From: Mycobacterium shimoidei
GTDB taxonomy: Bacteria; Actinomycetota; Actinomycetes; Mycobacteriales; Mycobacteriaceae
Direction: 5' to 3'
DNA: 53,474 nt
Assembly (NCBI GenBank): GCA_002101905.1
Contig: LQPU01000050.1
Coordinates: 1-53,474, forward strand
The notes below the pieces were generated by a model that was given only the letters and a program-made list of their open reading frames with translations, was not told the DNA's origin and made no database searches. The position numbers and the translations under genes are program-made. Shown here in pieces: positions 32,278 through 40,071 of this stretch; position 1 is the first letter of the stretch; every line of letters begins with the position of its first letter.

Positions 32278-32645
32278 CAGCCGACCCCCTGGACATGGCT
32301 GATCTCCGGGGTGCGGCGCCGGCCGATCCGCACGCCGATGACATCGATCCGGATCGCCGCCCAGCGCCGGTCCTGACTGGCCAGCCACGCTGCGGCGAGT
32401 CGGCGCAGCCGGCGCACCTTCTGCTCGGTCACCGCGTAGGCCAGGCCGCCGAAGCCGTCCCCGGTGCGGGTTTTGACTTCGACGAACACCACGGTGTTCG
32501 CGGCGGGGTCAACGGCGATCAGGTCAAGCTCGCCGTAGCGGCATCGCCAGTTACGCGTCAAGATCTGCAGCCCGAGCCTGCCCAGGTGCTCGGCGGCCAG
32601 CTGTTCGCCGAGTGCGCCCAGTTCGGCTCGCGTCAACGTCGTCAT
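32277..32645 (-). CDS. UPF0102 (YraN) family nuclease-like protein
   Basis: 122 residues; restriction endonuclease-like fold. Core motif GELDLIAVDPAANTVVFVEVKTRTG contains the D-(E/Q)xK-like triad (Glu-Asp, then EVK). The ATG at 32645 has AGGG 7 nt upstream; the GTG at 32651 is too close to that site. It is the first gene of the comM-dprA run, and the 370-nt gap upstream must contain its promoter. Confidence 0.92.
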   Translation of the reverse strand: MTTLTRAELGALGEQLAAEHLGRLGLQILTRNWRCRYGELDLIAVDPAANTVVFVEVKTRTGDGFGGLAYAVTEQKVRRLRRLAAAWLASQDRRWAAIRIDVIGVRIGRRRTPEISHVQGVG

Positions 32646-33017
32646 GGGCACACCCTGCGCGGGTGCGCCGACATAGCCGGTCCGTCATCAGGCCGCGGCG
32701 GCCAGTTATCCCCAATTGAACATTGATTCACAATCCCCGCGATTCACTGATTGATTGCGCGCTTAGCACTGCGCGACGTAGCATCGCCGAAAGGCGATGA
32801 AGCTCGCCTTAACCGCCGCACCTGGCTGATGGCTTCTACCCGTTGTCAACGGTGTAGGAGGGCGGGCAGCGGCGAATGAATCACCATTCCAACACCTTTC
32901 CCCGACATTCTGCGTTGAACGTTCCTGAAGCGCAGCGTGTTATATCCACGCGCGCTCCGCCACGAGATGCGTTGCAACCCAACACCTCGCCCAGATGTCT
33001 TCGAGAAAGGATCAACG
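32646..33017. other. divergent gap between yraN and the PE gene, with a GAAA-loop hairpin
   Basis: No gene supported. It contains a perfect stem at 32782-32799: CATCGCC and GGCGATG closed by a GAAA tetraloop, a very stable RNA element, roughly 220 nt before the PE start. The gap is less GC-rich than its surroundings around 32700-32770. The PE ribosome site (GAAAGGA at about 33004-33011) lies at its end. TTGAAC at 32910-32920 followed about 20 nt later by TATATC could be a promoter for the PE-PPE genes but the spacing is poor. Confidence 0.5.
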
Positions 33018-33317
33018 ATGTCTTTCGTAACTGCTCAGCCGGAAATGCTGACTGCGGCAGCGGCAAGCCTGCAGGCCATCGGCTCCGCGATGAACGCCCA
33101 CAATGCCGCTGCAGCCGCCCCTACGACCGGGGTGGTTCCCGCGGCCGCCGATGAGGTGTCAGCGCTAACCGCAACGCAGTTCGCCGCGCATGCCCAGATG
33201 TATCAAGCCGTAAGCGCGCAAGCCGCTGCGATTCACGAGATGTTCGTCAGCACCTTGTTGACCAGCGCTGCATCGTATGCGACCACCGAGGCCGCCAACG
33301 CGGCAGCAACAGGCTGA
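33018..33317 (+). CDS. PE family protein (ESX-5 type)
   Basis: 99 residues; consists of the PE domain only. Starts MSFVTAQPEMLTAAAASLQ and ends SYATTEAANAAATG, where Tyr-x-x-x-Glu is the type VII secretion motif. The helical hairpin pairs with a PPE partner for export. Sequence is close to the PE18/PE19 group linked to ESX-5 of slow growers. A good GAAAGGA site precedes the ATG. The first PPE begins 14 nt after the stop. Confidence 0.93.
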   Translation: MSFVTAQPEMLTAAAASLQAIGSAMNAHNAAAAAPTTGVVPAAADEVSALTATQFAAHAQMYQAVSAQAAAIHEMFVSTLLTSAASYATTEAANAAATG

Positions 33318-33331
33318 CACGGGAACAGCGG

Positions 33332-34408
33332 ATGCTGGACTTTGGGGTCTATCCACCGGAGATCAATTCCGCCAGAATGTATTCCGGGCCAGGCTCGGGG
33401 CCGATGGTCGCGGCTGCAACGGCCTGGGATGCGCTGGCAGTCGAGCTGTACTCCACTGCAACGAATTACGAATTAGTCGTCTCCGAGCTGATCGGCACCG
33501 GCTGGCGAGGACCGGCGTCGTTGTCGATGGCTGCGGCGGCGAAACCGTTCGTGGCGTGGCTACACGCCACCGCAGCGCAGGCCGAGCAAACCGCCGCCCA
33601 AGCCAAGGAGGCCGCAGCAGCGTACGAGCTGGCCTTCGCGATGACGGTTCCGCCACCCGTCATCGCCGCTAACCGCGGCCTGCTAATGACTCTCGTGGCG
33701 ACCAACTTCTTCGGACAGAACACCCCGGCGATCGCAGCCACCGAGGCGATTTACGCCGAGATGTGGATCCAGGACGCAGTGGCCATGTACGGATATGCGG
33801 GATCCTCAGCGGCGGCAAGCCAATTGAGCCCGTTTACCCGACCAAACTCCACCACTAACCAAAATGGGGTGGCGACTCAGTACGGGGCCGTCGCACACGC
33901 CACCAGTGCACTGCAGGAGCTCGCTGACCCCACCGCATCGCCGGATCCCCCTTCGCTCATGTCCGCGTACAGCACAGTGCTGACAGTCCCGAAGATTGTG
34001 AACACCGTGATGTCGACGAGCAGCGCCGTCACATCCGGGCGCGGCATTTTCATCCAGAATTCGCGGCTGGCGTTTCAGGAGGCTCAGGACGCAGGAAAGG
34101 CCGCCGGGCGCCTCGTGTCGACCGCTCCGATGCGGTTAGGCGGATCAACGGTGTGGGCGGGAATGGGCCGCTCCATCTCGGTCGGGACGTTGGCAGCCCC
34201 GCCCAATTGGGCCATCGCCGCGCCGGAGATCCGAAACGTCGCATTCGCATTGCCCGAGTCCTGCCCTGTCCCTGCTGCCACCACCGAGTCTCTCCTTCCG
34301 GGTAGTGCGTTCAGCCAGTCAGTTCTGGGGACCTTATCTCGGTGCGAATTCGACCGTCCTCGCGTGAGGACCAAACCCATCATCGTGCGCACACCGGCAG
34401 CAGGTTAG
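33332..34408 (+). CDS. PPE protein, SVP-like subgroup with altered motif
   Basis: 358 residues. The PPE domain spans 1-180: MLDFGVYPPEINSARMYSGP, WRGPAS (WxG turn) and MTVPPPVIAANR. The middle is low-complexity. The SVP-type motif G-x-x-SVP-x-x-W appears altered as GRSISVGTLAAPPNWA. The C-terminal tail ends RTPAAG. It is likely the co-secreted partner of the PE protein through ESX-5. It shares its length and overall plan with the next PPE, so the two look like diverged tandem copies. Confidence 0.92.
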   Translation: MLDFGVYPPEINSARMYSGPGSGPMVAAATAWDALAVELYSTATNYELVVSELIGTGWRGPASLSMAAAAKPFVAWLHATAAQAEQTAAQAKEAAAAYELAFAMTVPPPVIAANRGLLMTLVATNFFGQNTPAIAATEAIYAEMWIQDAVAMYGYAGSSAAASQLSPFTRPNSTTNQNGVATQYGAVAHATSALQELADPTASPDPPSLMSAYSTVLTVPKIVNTVMSTSSAVTSGRGIFIQNSRLAFQEAQDAGKAAGRLVSTAPMRLGGSTVWAGMGRSISVGTLAAPPNWAIAAPEIRNVAFALPESCPVPAATTESLLPGSAFSQSVLGTLSRCEFDRPRVRTKPIIVRTPAAG

Positions 34409-34440
34409 TAACCGCCCATCACTCAGAAAGGTTCTAAGAC

Positions 34441-35517
34441 ATGGACTTCGGAACGCTTCCCCCAGAAATCAACTCGGCCAGGATCTATTCCGGCCCTGGC
34501 TCGGGTCCCATGCTAGCCGCCGCCTCCGCGTGGGACCAGCTGGCCCACGAGCTGAATTCGTCCGCCGCCGCGTACGGGTTGGTGATCACAGGGCTGACGA
34601 CAACCGAATGGCAGGGGCCGTCGTCGGCAATGATGGCGACTGCGCTCGCGCCGTATGTGGCATGGATGCACAACACCGCCGCTCAGGCGGAGCAGACCGC
34701 CGCCGGGGCCATCGCTGCCGCGGGCGCCTATCAGACAGCACACGCGATGACCGTGCCGCCACCACTGATCGAGGCAAATCGCACGCTGTTGATGTCACTC
34801 ATCGCGAGCAACTTCTACGGGCAAAACAGCCCGGCGATTGCGGCCACCGAAACCGCCTATGACGAGATGTGGGCACAGGATGCCGCTGCGATGTATGGCT
34901 ATGCCGCATCGTCGTCGACAGCGACGAGGCTGTCGCCCTTCACCGATCCGCCACGCACCACCGATTCGGCCGGCGTGGCCGCGCAGGCTGCTGCGCTTGC
35001 CCAGTCGGCCATAGGCCCGACGCAGGCCGCACCCACCGCGATCTCGCCTGTCGACATACTGACCAACACGACGGCCACCACTAGTGCAATCGCCTCGACC
35101 ACCAGCGCGTCGTTCTCCGGATCTTCTATCGGGGTGACGAACAATGCGGTGGCGATCAACGCGATGCGCGACGCCGCCCAGGGGATCGGGCCCTTCCTGG
35201 CGGGTTCGGCAGGGCCTCTGGCACCGACCGGTCTTGCCGGTATCGGTGCGCCGCTGGTCTCGGCGGGCATGGGTCGAGCCAGCTTGGTCGGCACGCTGTC
35301 GGTGCCGCAAACCTGGGCGGCGACCTCCACGCTGCCGACCAGCCCTGCTGCAGCGTTACCGACTGCCGCCGCCGCAGTCGCTCCTGCTGCCTCGACGACA
35401 ACGCCACCGGGCATGTTCGGCGAAGTGTTATTGGGTACCTTGGCCGGGCGCGGTGTCAGCCATGTGGCGGCAAGGATGCGCAGCAGCGTGATTCCCCGCT
35501 CGCCGGCCGCCGGTTGA
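34441..35517 (+). CDS. PPE protein, PPE-SVP subgroup
   Basis: 358 residues. PPE domain at 1-180 (MDFGTLPPEINSARIYSGP, WQGPSS, MTVPPPLIEANR). The SVP motif is intact: GRASLVGTLSVPQTWA near residue 280. The C-terminus ends RSPAAG. GAAAGG precedes the ATG. Compared with the upstream copy, the PPE domain is well conserved and the central region differs. This is the canonical member of the pair. Confidence 0.93.
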   Translation: MDFGTLPPEINSARIYSGPGSGPMLAAASAWDQLAHELNSSAAAYGLVITGLTTTEWQGPSSAMMATALAPYVAWMHNTAAQAEQTAAGAIAAAGAYQTAHAMTVPPPLIEANRTLLMSLIASNFYGQNSPAIAATETAYDEMWAQDAAAMYGYAASSSTATRLSPFTDPPRTTDSAGVAAQAAALAQSAIGPTQAAPTAISPVDILTNTTATTSAIASTTSASFSGSSIGVTNNAVAINAMRDAAQGIGPFLAGSAGPLAPTGLAGIGAPLVSAGMGRASLVGTLSVPQTWAATSTLPTSPAAALPTAAAAVAPAASTTTPPGMFGEVLLGTLAGRGVSHVAARMRSSVIPRSPAAG

Positions 35518-35559
35518 CATAACCCTAACTGCCGCGATTGCCGGGTATACCGTGGGTCG

Positions 35560-36315
35560 GTGGCAAACGACGCGGAATCCGGCGCTGGCGAAGCAAGCCA
35601 GCAGGTGAAAGCCGATCCTGCGACGGTGTTCGCCGCGTTGGCCGAAATCATCTACCAGGGGACCGATCCCCGCGAGGTGTACGCGGCCATCTGCGTCGCG
35701 GCCACCCTGACCGTCTCCGGCTGTGACCACGCCAGCCTGCTGACCCGCGAGGGCGATCGCTACGTCACCGTCGGCGCCAGCGACCGGATCGCGCGGCACG
35801 TCGACGACCTGGAACGCGCGGTCGGCGACGGCCCGTGCGTCGACGCCATTGAGGAGGAGACACCCCAGATCGAGACGGACCTGACCACGCCGGGTCAATG
35901 GCCCAAACTGGCGGCTCGCCTCCTCGCCGAGACCCCGGTGCGCGGGGTGATGGGTTTTCGGCTGTTGGTCGATCGCCACAAGATGGGTGCGCTCAACTTG
36001 TTCAGCGACACTCCGAACTGCTTCGATACCGAATCAGCAGGCCAGGCCATCGTCCTGGCGTCGTTCGCCAGTGTGGCCATCAATGCGATTGCGCATGGAG
36101 AAGACGCCGCCACCCTGCGCCGCGGCCTGCTGTCCAACCGCGAGATCGGCAAGGCCGTCGGCATGCTGATGCTGCTGCACAACGTTTCCGAGGACGAAGC
36201 GTTCGGTGTGCTGCGGCGATACTCCCAGGAGCTGAACATCAAACTCGCCGACGTGGCCCGCACCGTCATCGAGCATCGAGGGGACTTCGGCGAGAAGTTT
36301 CCGCTGGACAATTGA
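35560..36315 (+). CDS. GAF-ANTAR transcription antitermination regulator
   Basis: 251 residues from the GTG at 35560. A GAF sensor domain covers about 20-165 (VFAALAEIIYQGTDPREVYAAICVAATL in parts; DGPCVDAIEEETPQIETDL). The ANTAR domain is at about 185-240: LLSNREIGKAVGMLMLLHNVSEDEAFGVLRRYSQELN, the three-helix RNA-binding module. ANTAR proteins bind paired RNA hairpins and prevent termination, usually after a signal. The signal and target RNAs are unknown here. It lies 42 nt after the second PPE, so it could be cotranscribed with or control the PE-PPE genes. Confidence 0.9.
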   Translation: MANDAESGAGEASQQVKADPATVFAALAEIIYQGTDPREVYAAICVAATLTVSGCDHASLLTREGDRYVTVGASDRIARHVDDLERAVGDGPCVDAIEEETPQIETDLTTPGQWPKLAARLLAETPVRGVMGFRLLVDRHKMGALNLFSDTPNCFDTESAGQAIVLASFASVAINAIAHGEDAATLRRGLLSNREIGKAVGMLMLLHNVSEDEAFGVLRRYSQELNIKLADVARTVIEHRGDFGEKFPLDN

Positions 36316-36336
36316 GGGCCATTGCGGCGACCCGTC

Positions 36337-36642
36337 CTACTCGGGCAGCCGCAACTCCGGCTTCTCGACCTCTTCGATATTGACGTCTTTGAAGGTGACC
36401 ACCCGCACCTGCTTGACGAACCGCGCCGGCCGGTACATGTCCCACACCCAGGCATCGGCCAGCCGCAGCTCGAAGTAGACCTCTCCGTCGGCGTTGCGCG
36501 GCACCATCTCCACGCTGTTGGCCAGATAGAACCGCCGCTCAGTTTCCACGACGTAGCTGAACTGACCCACGATGTCCTTGTATTCGCGGTACAGCGAGAG
36601 CTCCATCTCGGTTTCGTACTTTTCGAGATCTTCGGCACTCAT
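36337..36642 (-). CDS. DUF2469 protein (Rv2901c-type)
   Basis: 101 residues, same length as the M. tuberculosis homologue; function unknown. Sequence MSAEDLEKYETEMELSLYRE through the acidic and aromatic middle FSYVVETERRFYLANSVEM to PELRLPE is very conserved in actinobacteria. The ATG at 36642 overlaps the rnhB stop by one base. It ends the rplS-lepB-rnhB operon. Confidence 0.93.
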   Translation of the reverse strand: MSAEDLEKYETEMELSLYREYKDIVGQFSYVVETERRFYLANSVEMVPRNADGEVYFELRLADAWVWDMYRPARFVKQVRVVTFKDVNIEEVEKPELRLPE

Positions 36643-37490
36643 CAGCCCAGCCGTCCTTCTGGTTGCTCTGCGTCCATCTTCCCCCACCCGTCCGCGTCAA
36701 GCTGAACCGCATCATCGCCCGGCTCGGTTCCATTGCCGGACTCCTCAGCGGGCCACAGGCCCGCATCGTCGCCCGGCTCGGTTCCATTGCCGGACTCCTC
36801 AGCGGGCCGGCACTCCGCGATGACCCGGGTGCCCAAGTCGGTGGCGACTCGCCGGACGTTGATAAACGAATAGCGATGCTCAGCGCAGGGCCCCAGTTCG
36901 GCCAGCGCCTCCGAATGGGCGGGTGTGCTGTACCCCTTGTGCTCGGCGAAGCCATAGCCCGGATACTCGGCATCCATCGCCACCATCAACCGGTCGCGGC
37001 TGACCTTGGCCAGCACACTGGCCGCGGCGATGCAGGCCGCCGCCGCGTCACCCCCGATGACCGGCAGCGAGGGCATGGGCAGGCCCGGTACCCGAAAGCC
37101 GTCGCTCAGCACATAGCCCGGGCGCACCGACAGCCCCGCCACCGCTCTGCGCATGCCTTCGATGTTGGCCGCATGCACGCCGCGACGGTCAACTTCGGTG
37201 GGCGGGATGAACACGACGTGGTAGGCCAGGGCATACCGACGAATCAGCGGGAAGAGCTTCTCCCGCGCCTTTTCGGTCAACTTCTTTGAATCATCAAGCA
37301 GTGCAAGGCTTTCCAGCCGTCCAGGTCCCAGCACGCAGGCCGCGACCACAAGCGGGCCGGCGCAGGCGCCGCGGCCGACCTCATCGACGCCGGCCACCGG
37401 CCCGAGGCCGCTGCGGTACAACGCCGACTCGAGCGTGCGCAAGCCGGAGGACTTACGGATTACCGTCCGCGGTGGCCAGGTCGTGGCCAT
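36642..37490 (-). CDS. rnhB: ribonuclease HII with duplicated C-terminal tail
   Basis: 282 residues; removes RNA from RNA-DNA hybrids and single ribonucleotides. Catalytic residues are in VAGVDEVGRGACAGPLV (Asp-Glu) and LSDGF (Asp), with a later Asp in the AASVLAKVSRDRLM segment. The enzyme core ends near residue 225 (INVRRVATDLGTRVIAE). Beyond it is an acidic tail containing an 18-residue tandem repeat PAEESGNGTEPGDDA, encoded by the 54-nt DNA repeat. M. tuberculosis RnhB is 264 residues, so the tail accounts for the extra length. Confidence 0.95.
   Translation of the reverse strand: MATTWPPRTVIRKSSGLRTLESALYRSGLGPVAGVDEVGRGACAGPLVVAACVLGPGRLESLALLDDSKKLTEKAREKLFPLIRRYALAYHVVFIPPTEVDRRGVHAANIEGMRRAVAGLSVRPGYVLSDGFRVPGLPMPSLPVIGGDAAAACIAAASVLAKVSRDRLMVAMDAEYPGYGFAEHKGYSTPAHSEALAELGPCAEHRYSFINVRRVATDLGTRVIAECRPAEESGNGTEPGDDAGLWPAEESGNGTEPGDDAVQLDADGWGKMDAEQPEGRLG
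36707..36808. repeat. 54-nt tandem duplication within rnhB
   Basis: 36707-36760 and 36761-36808 repeat with a period of 54 nt and a single mismatch (A to G) over the first 48 bases. In frame; the encoded 18-residue repeat is in the C-terminal tail of RNase HII. Confidence 0.9.
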
Positions 37491-37492
37491 GG

Positions 37493-38368
37493 TTACTGAT
37501 TCTGCTGCGGATTCACCGAACGCACACCACCCCACCGCGACGGCGGCCAGACGATGAAACGAGCCTTACCGATCACATTGGACACTGGCACGGTGCCCGA
37601 CGTCGGATCACCGGTGCACAGCAGCCCCTTCAACGCGTCGGCCGGAACGCTGGTGCAATGTGCGCGCGAATCCGCGGAGTGCGTGCGGTTGTCGCCCATC
37701 ACCCACAGCCGGCCCTGCGGGACGGTGACGGGACCGAACTCGCTGCCAAGACACGGATAGGCCGCCGGGTCGGCCATCATCGTGGCCTGGTCCAGATACG
37801 GCTCGGTCAGCCGCACCCCGTCGACGGTCAGCCCGGTGCTGTGCCGGCACTGCACGGTCTGACCCGCCACCGCGATAACGCGCTTGACCAGGTCATTTTC
37901 ATCAGGTGGCACGAAACCGATGAACGACAGCGCGTTTTGCATCCAACGGATCACGGGCTGATGCGAGCGGATCGACTTGTACATGACATTCCACGACGGC
38001 GGCCCCTTGAACACGATCACGTCGCCGGGCTGCGGTGAGCTGAATCGGTAGCTGATCTTGTCCACCATGATGCGGTCGCCGACGCAGCCCGAGCACCCGT
38101 GCAGCGTGGGCTCCATCGATTCCGACGGGATCAGGTAGGGCCGGGCCACAAAGGTCAGCATGAGGTAATACAGCACCACCGCGATCGTCACCAGGATCAC
38201 GCCTTCGCGCAGCGCGCTGCCCCGCTTGCCCTCCGGCTCTGCCGGGCTCTCTACCGGGCTTTCCTCGGCCTGCGGCTCCGGGGCGGATGAATCGTCGGTC
38301 GCGATTTTCGGCTCCGCCGAATCGGAATCCGGCTGGCCCTCGGGTGACGAGTCGGTGGTTTCGGTCAC
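37493..38368 (-). CDS. lepB: signal peptidase I
   Basis: 291 residues; cleaves signal peptides at the outer face of the membrane. A disordered acidic N-terminus (about 50 residues) precedes one membrane helix (VILVTIAVVLYYLMLTFVA). The catalytic Ser is in IPSESMEPTL, the Lys in LVKRVIAVAG, and box E is MGDNRTHSADS. It lies 3 nt before rnhB on the minus strand and after rplS. Confidence 0.96.
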   Translation of the reverse strand: MTETTDSSPEGQPDSDSAEPKIATDDSSAPEPQAEESPVESPAEPEGKRGSALREGVILVTIAVVLYYLMLTFVARPYLIPSESMEPTLHGCSGCVGDRIMVDKISYRFSSPQPGDVIVFKGPPSWNVMYKSIRSHQPVIRWMQNALSFIGFVPPDENDLVKRVIAVAGQTVQCRHSTGLTVDGVRLTEPYLDQATMMADPAAYPCLGSEFGPVTVPQGRLWVMGDNRTHSADSRAHCTSVPADALKGLLCTGDPTSGTVPVSNVIGKARFIVWPPSRWGGVRSVNPQQNQ

Positions 38369-38428
38369 GCGATCAGCGTAGTCAGGGAGCCATCGGCGGC
38401 GGCGAGGCCCACGGCAGATTCAACGCGG

Positions 38429-38770
38429 TCAGCGCTTTTCCTTGATCTTGGCCTTCTTGCCACGCAGCTCCCGCAAGTAGTAGAGCTTGGCGCGACGGAC
38501 GTCTCCGCGCGTCACGACCTCAATGTGATCGATGTTGGGCGAGTGCACCGGGAAGGTGCGCTCGACGCCGACGCCGTAGCTCTCCTTGCGGACGGTGAAC
38601 GTCTCCCGAATCCCGCCGCCCTGTCGGCGGAGCACCACACCCTTGAACACCTGGATGCGCTGCTTGTTGCCCTCGATCACCTTGACGTGCACATTGACCG
38701 TGTCGCCGGGGCCGAAAGCCGGGAGGTCGTCGCGCAGCGACGCCTTGTCGACGAAGTCCAGCGTATTCAT
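38429..38770 (-). CDS. rplS: 50S ribosomal protein L19
   Basis: 113 residues. MNTLDFVDKASLRDDLPAFGPGDTVNVHVK start and KGVVLRRQGGG, TVRKESYGVGVERTFPVHSP are the L19 signature. C-terminal basic tail RELRGKKAKIKEKR. First gene of the rplS-lepB-rnhB-DUF2469 run. Confidence 0.98.
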   Translation of the reverse strand: MNTLDFVDKASLRDDLPAFGPGDTVNVHVKVIEGNKQRIQVFKGVVLRRQGGGIRETFTVRKESYGVGVERTFPVHSPNIDHIEVVTRGDVRRAKLYYLRELRGKKAKIKEKR

Positions 38771-39126
38771 GTCGGGACGCTTCCTTGCGGTTCGCGGCTA
38801 CGGGTTACGACCTGCGCAGAAAGCACGCTGTGGTCACCGAGCCGATGGGTTCGGGCATTCGAAAGGCGTGTCTCGCAGCGGGCGGCAGCAACTCGGGCGG
38901 GCCGACAACCGCGACAGACAACTGGTCAATTGTGCCAGATGCCGCCCACGCAGTGAAATCACACAAAATCGCCGGTGAATGAGACCGCCCCGGCTACGGT
39001 GCGCGTGGTAGATATAGACGCGGCTTTGCCACACGAACCGGAAATGCGCACGTTGGTCCTGACGGGTCGGGCGGACGGCGGTTGCGGCAAGCCCGAGGTA
39101 GTGGTTGGCAGACCGTGAGGAGACGC
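38771..39126. other. divergent gap between rplS and lppW with the rplS leader
   Basis: No gene supported. Contains the TCTGGCACAAT element (38929-38939, minus strand) shared with rpsP, located 159 nt upstream of rplS, so L19 has a long leader. TTCACT lies 17 nt upstream of CACAAT on the minus strand. On the plus strand GAGGAG precedes the lppW ATG. Confidence 0.55.
38929..38939 (-). promoter_or_regulatory. 11-bp element TCTGGCACAAT upstream of rplS
   Basis: Exactly shared with the rpsP leader (42229-42239). TTCACT is 17 nt upstream of CACAAT, so it could be the -10 part of a ribosomal-protein promoter. Confidence 0.4.
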
Positions 39127-40071
39127 ATGCTCGCGCGGCACCCGAAGCGGCTCGTCGTGATCGCGGCGGTGCTGGCGATGTTGATAACAGGGTGCGAAGC
39201 CAAGGTGTACGGGGCATCCCACAGCAGGTCACCGGAACAGCGGACCGACCGTGTCGCCCCGCTGGTGCAAATGATCATGCCGCCCGATTCCCCGCCCGAT
39301 TCGCCGCCCGTCGAGCAGGTCTTCGAGCAGGCCGCCGAACAGACCGGCTTGCCCGCCCGCATTCAGCAGGCCACCGAGCAAGCCGCCGCCGACGGCGCAA
39401 CGATCTCGGTCTCGATATTCGACCGTGCCACCAGGCAGACGTTCTCCAACGGCAACGACCAGCTGATCGGTATCGCGTCGGTGGCCAAACTGTTCATCGC
39501 CGACGACCTGCTGTTGCGTGATGCCCAGGGTCTGATCCAGTTGTCAGCCGATGACCGCCAGGCGATCGAGACCATGCTGCGCTCTTCCGACGACAACGCC
39601 GCGGAGATTTTCTGGAGCGAGTACGGCGCCGACGCGATCATCACCGAGGTCGCGGGTCGCTATGGCTTGACCTCCACCACTCCGCCCAGCAGCGGGCGCT
39701 GGTGGGACACCATGAGCTCGGCGTCGGATCTGATCCGCTACTACGACATGCTGCTCAGCGGATCCGGCGGACTTTCGCGGGAGCGGGGCAACATCATCGT
39801 GCAAAACCTGGCTCAGTTCACGGCTACCGGTGTCGACGGCTACCCGCAACGGTTCGGCATTCCGGATGGGCTGGACGCCGAGCCGGTGGCCGTCAAGCAG
39901 GGGTGGATGTGCTGCATCGGCAGCGACTGGATGCACCTTTCGACCGGCATCATCGGCTCCGACCAGCGCTACATCATGGTGATCGAGTCGCTACAGCCCT
40001 CCGATGACGCGACGGCGCGCACGACCATCACCCAAGCGGTCAAAACGATGTTCCCGCAGGGCCGGATCTAG
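39127..40071 (+). CDS. lppW: lipoprotein LppW (beta-lactamase/penicillin-recognising fold)
   Basis: 314 residues, the same as M. tuberculosis LppW. The ATG at 39127 has GAGGAG 5-6 nt upstream and gives a signal peptide ending in the lipobox LITGC. The rest resembles serine beta-lactamase-like folds, with a possible SxxK in GIASVAKLF (Ser-Val-Ala-Lys), DDNAA, and KQGWMCC in the KTG position, so a classical KTG is missing. Enzyme activity is uncertain. It converges on trmD with a 4-nt overlap. Confidence 0.9.
   Translation: MLARHPKRLVVIAAVLAMLITGCEAKVYGASHSRSPEQRTDRVAPLVQMIMPPDSPPDSPPVEQVFEQAAEQTGLPARIQQATEQAAADGATISVSIFDRATRQTFSNGNDQLIGIASVAKLFIADDLLLRDAQGLIQLSADDRQAIETMLRSSDDNAAEIFWSEYGADAIITEVAGRYGLTSTTPPSSGRWWDTMSSASDLIRYYDMLLSGSGGLSRERGNIIVQNLAQFTATGVDGYPQRFGIPDGLDAEPVAVKQGWMCCIGSDWMHLSTGIIGSDQRYIMVIESLQPSDDATARTTITQAVKTMFPQGRI

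Noticed and set aside
32876..33154. 92-residue plus-strand frame before and across the PE start
   Set aside because: Overlaps the PE gene in another frame, whose start, ribosome site and family match are unambiguous.
35515..35560. TTGACA at the PPE stop as a promoter for the GAF-ANTAR gene
   Set aside because: No -10 at 16-18 nt; the nearest TATACC is about 26 nt away.
37286..38038. 250-residue plus-strand frame
   Set aside because: Shadow of rnhB and lepB on the opposite strand.
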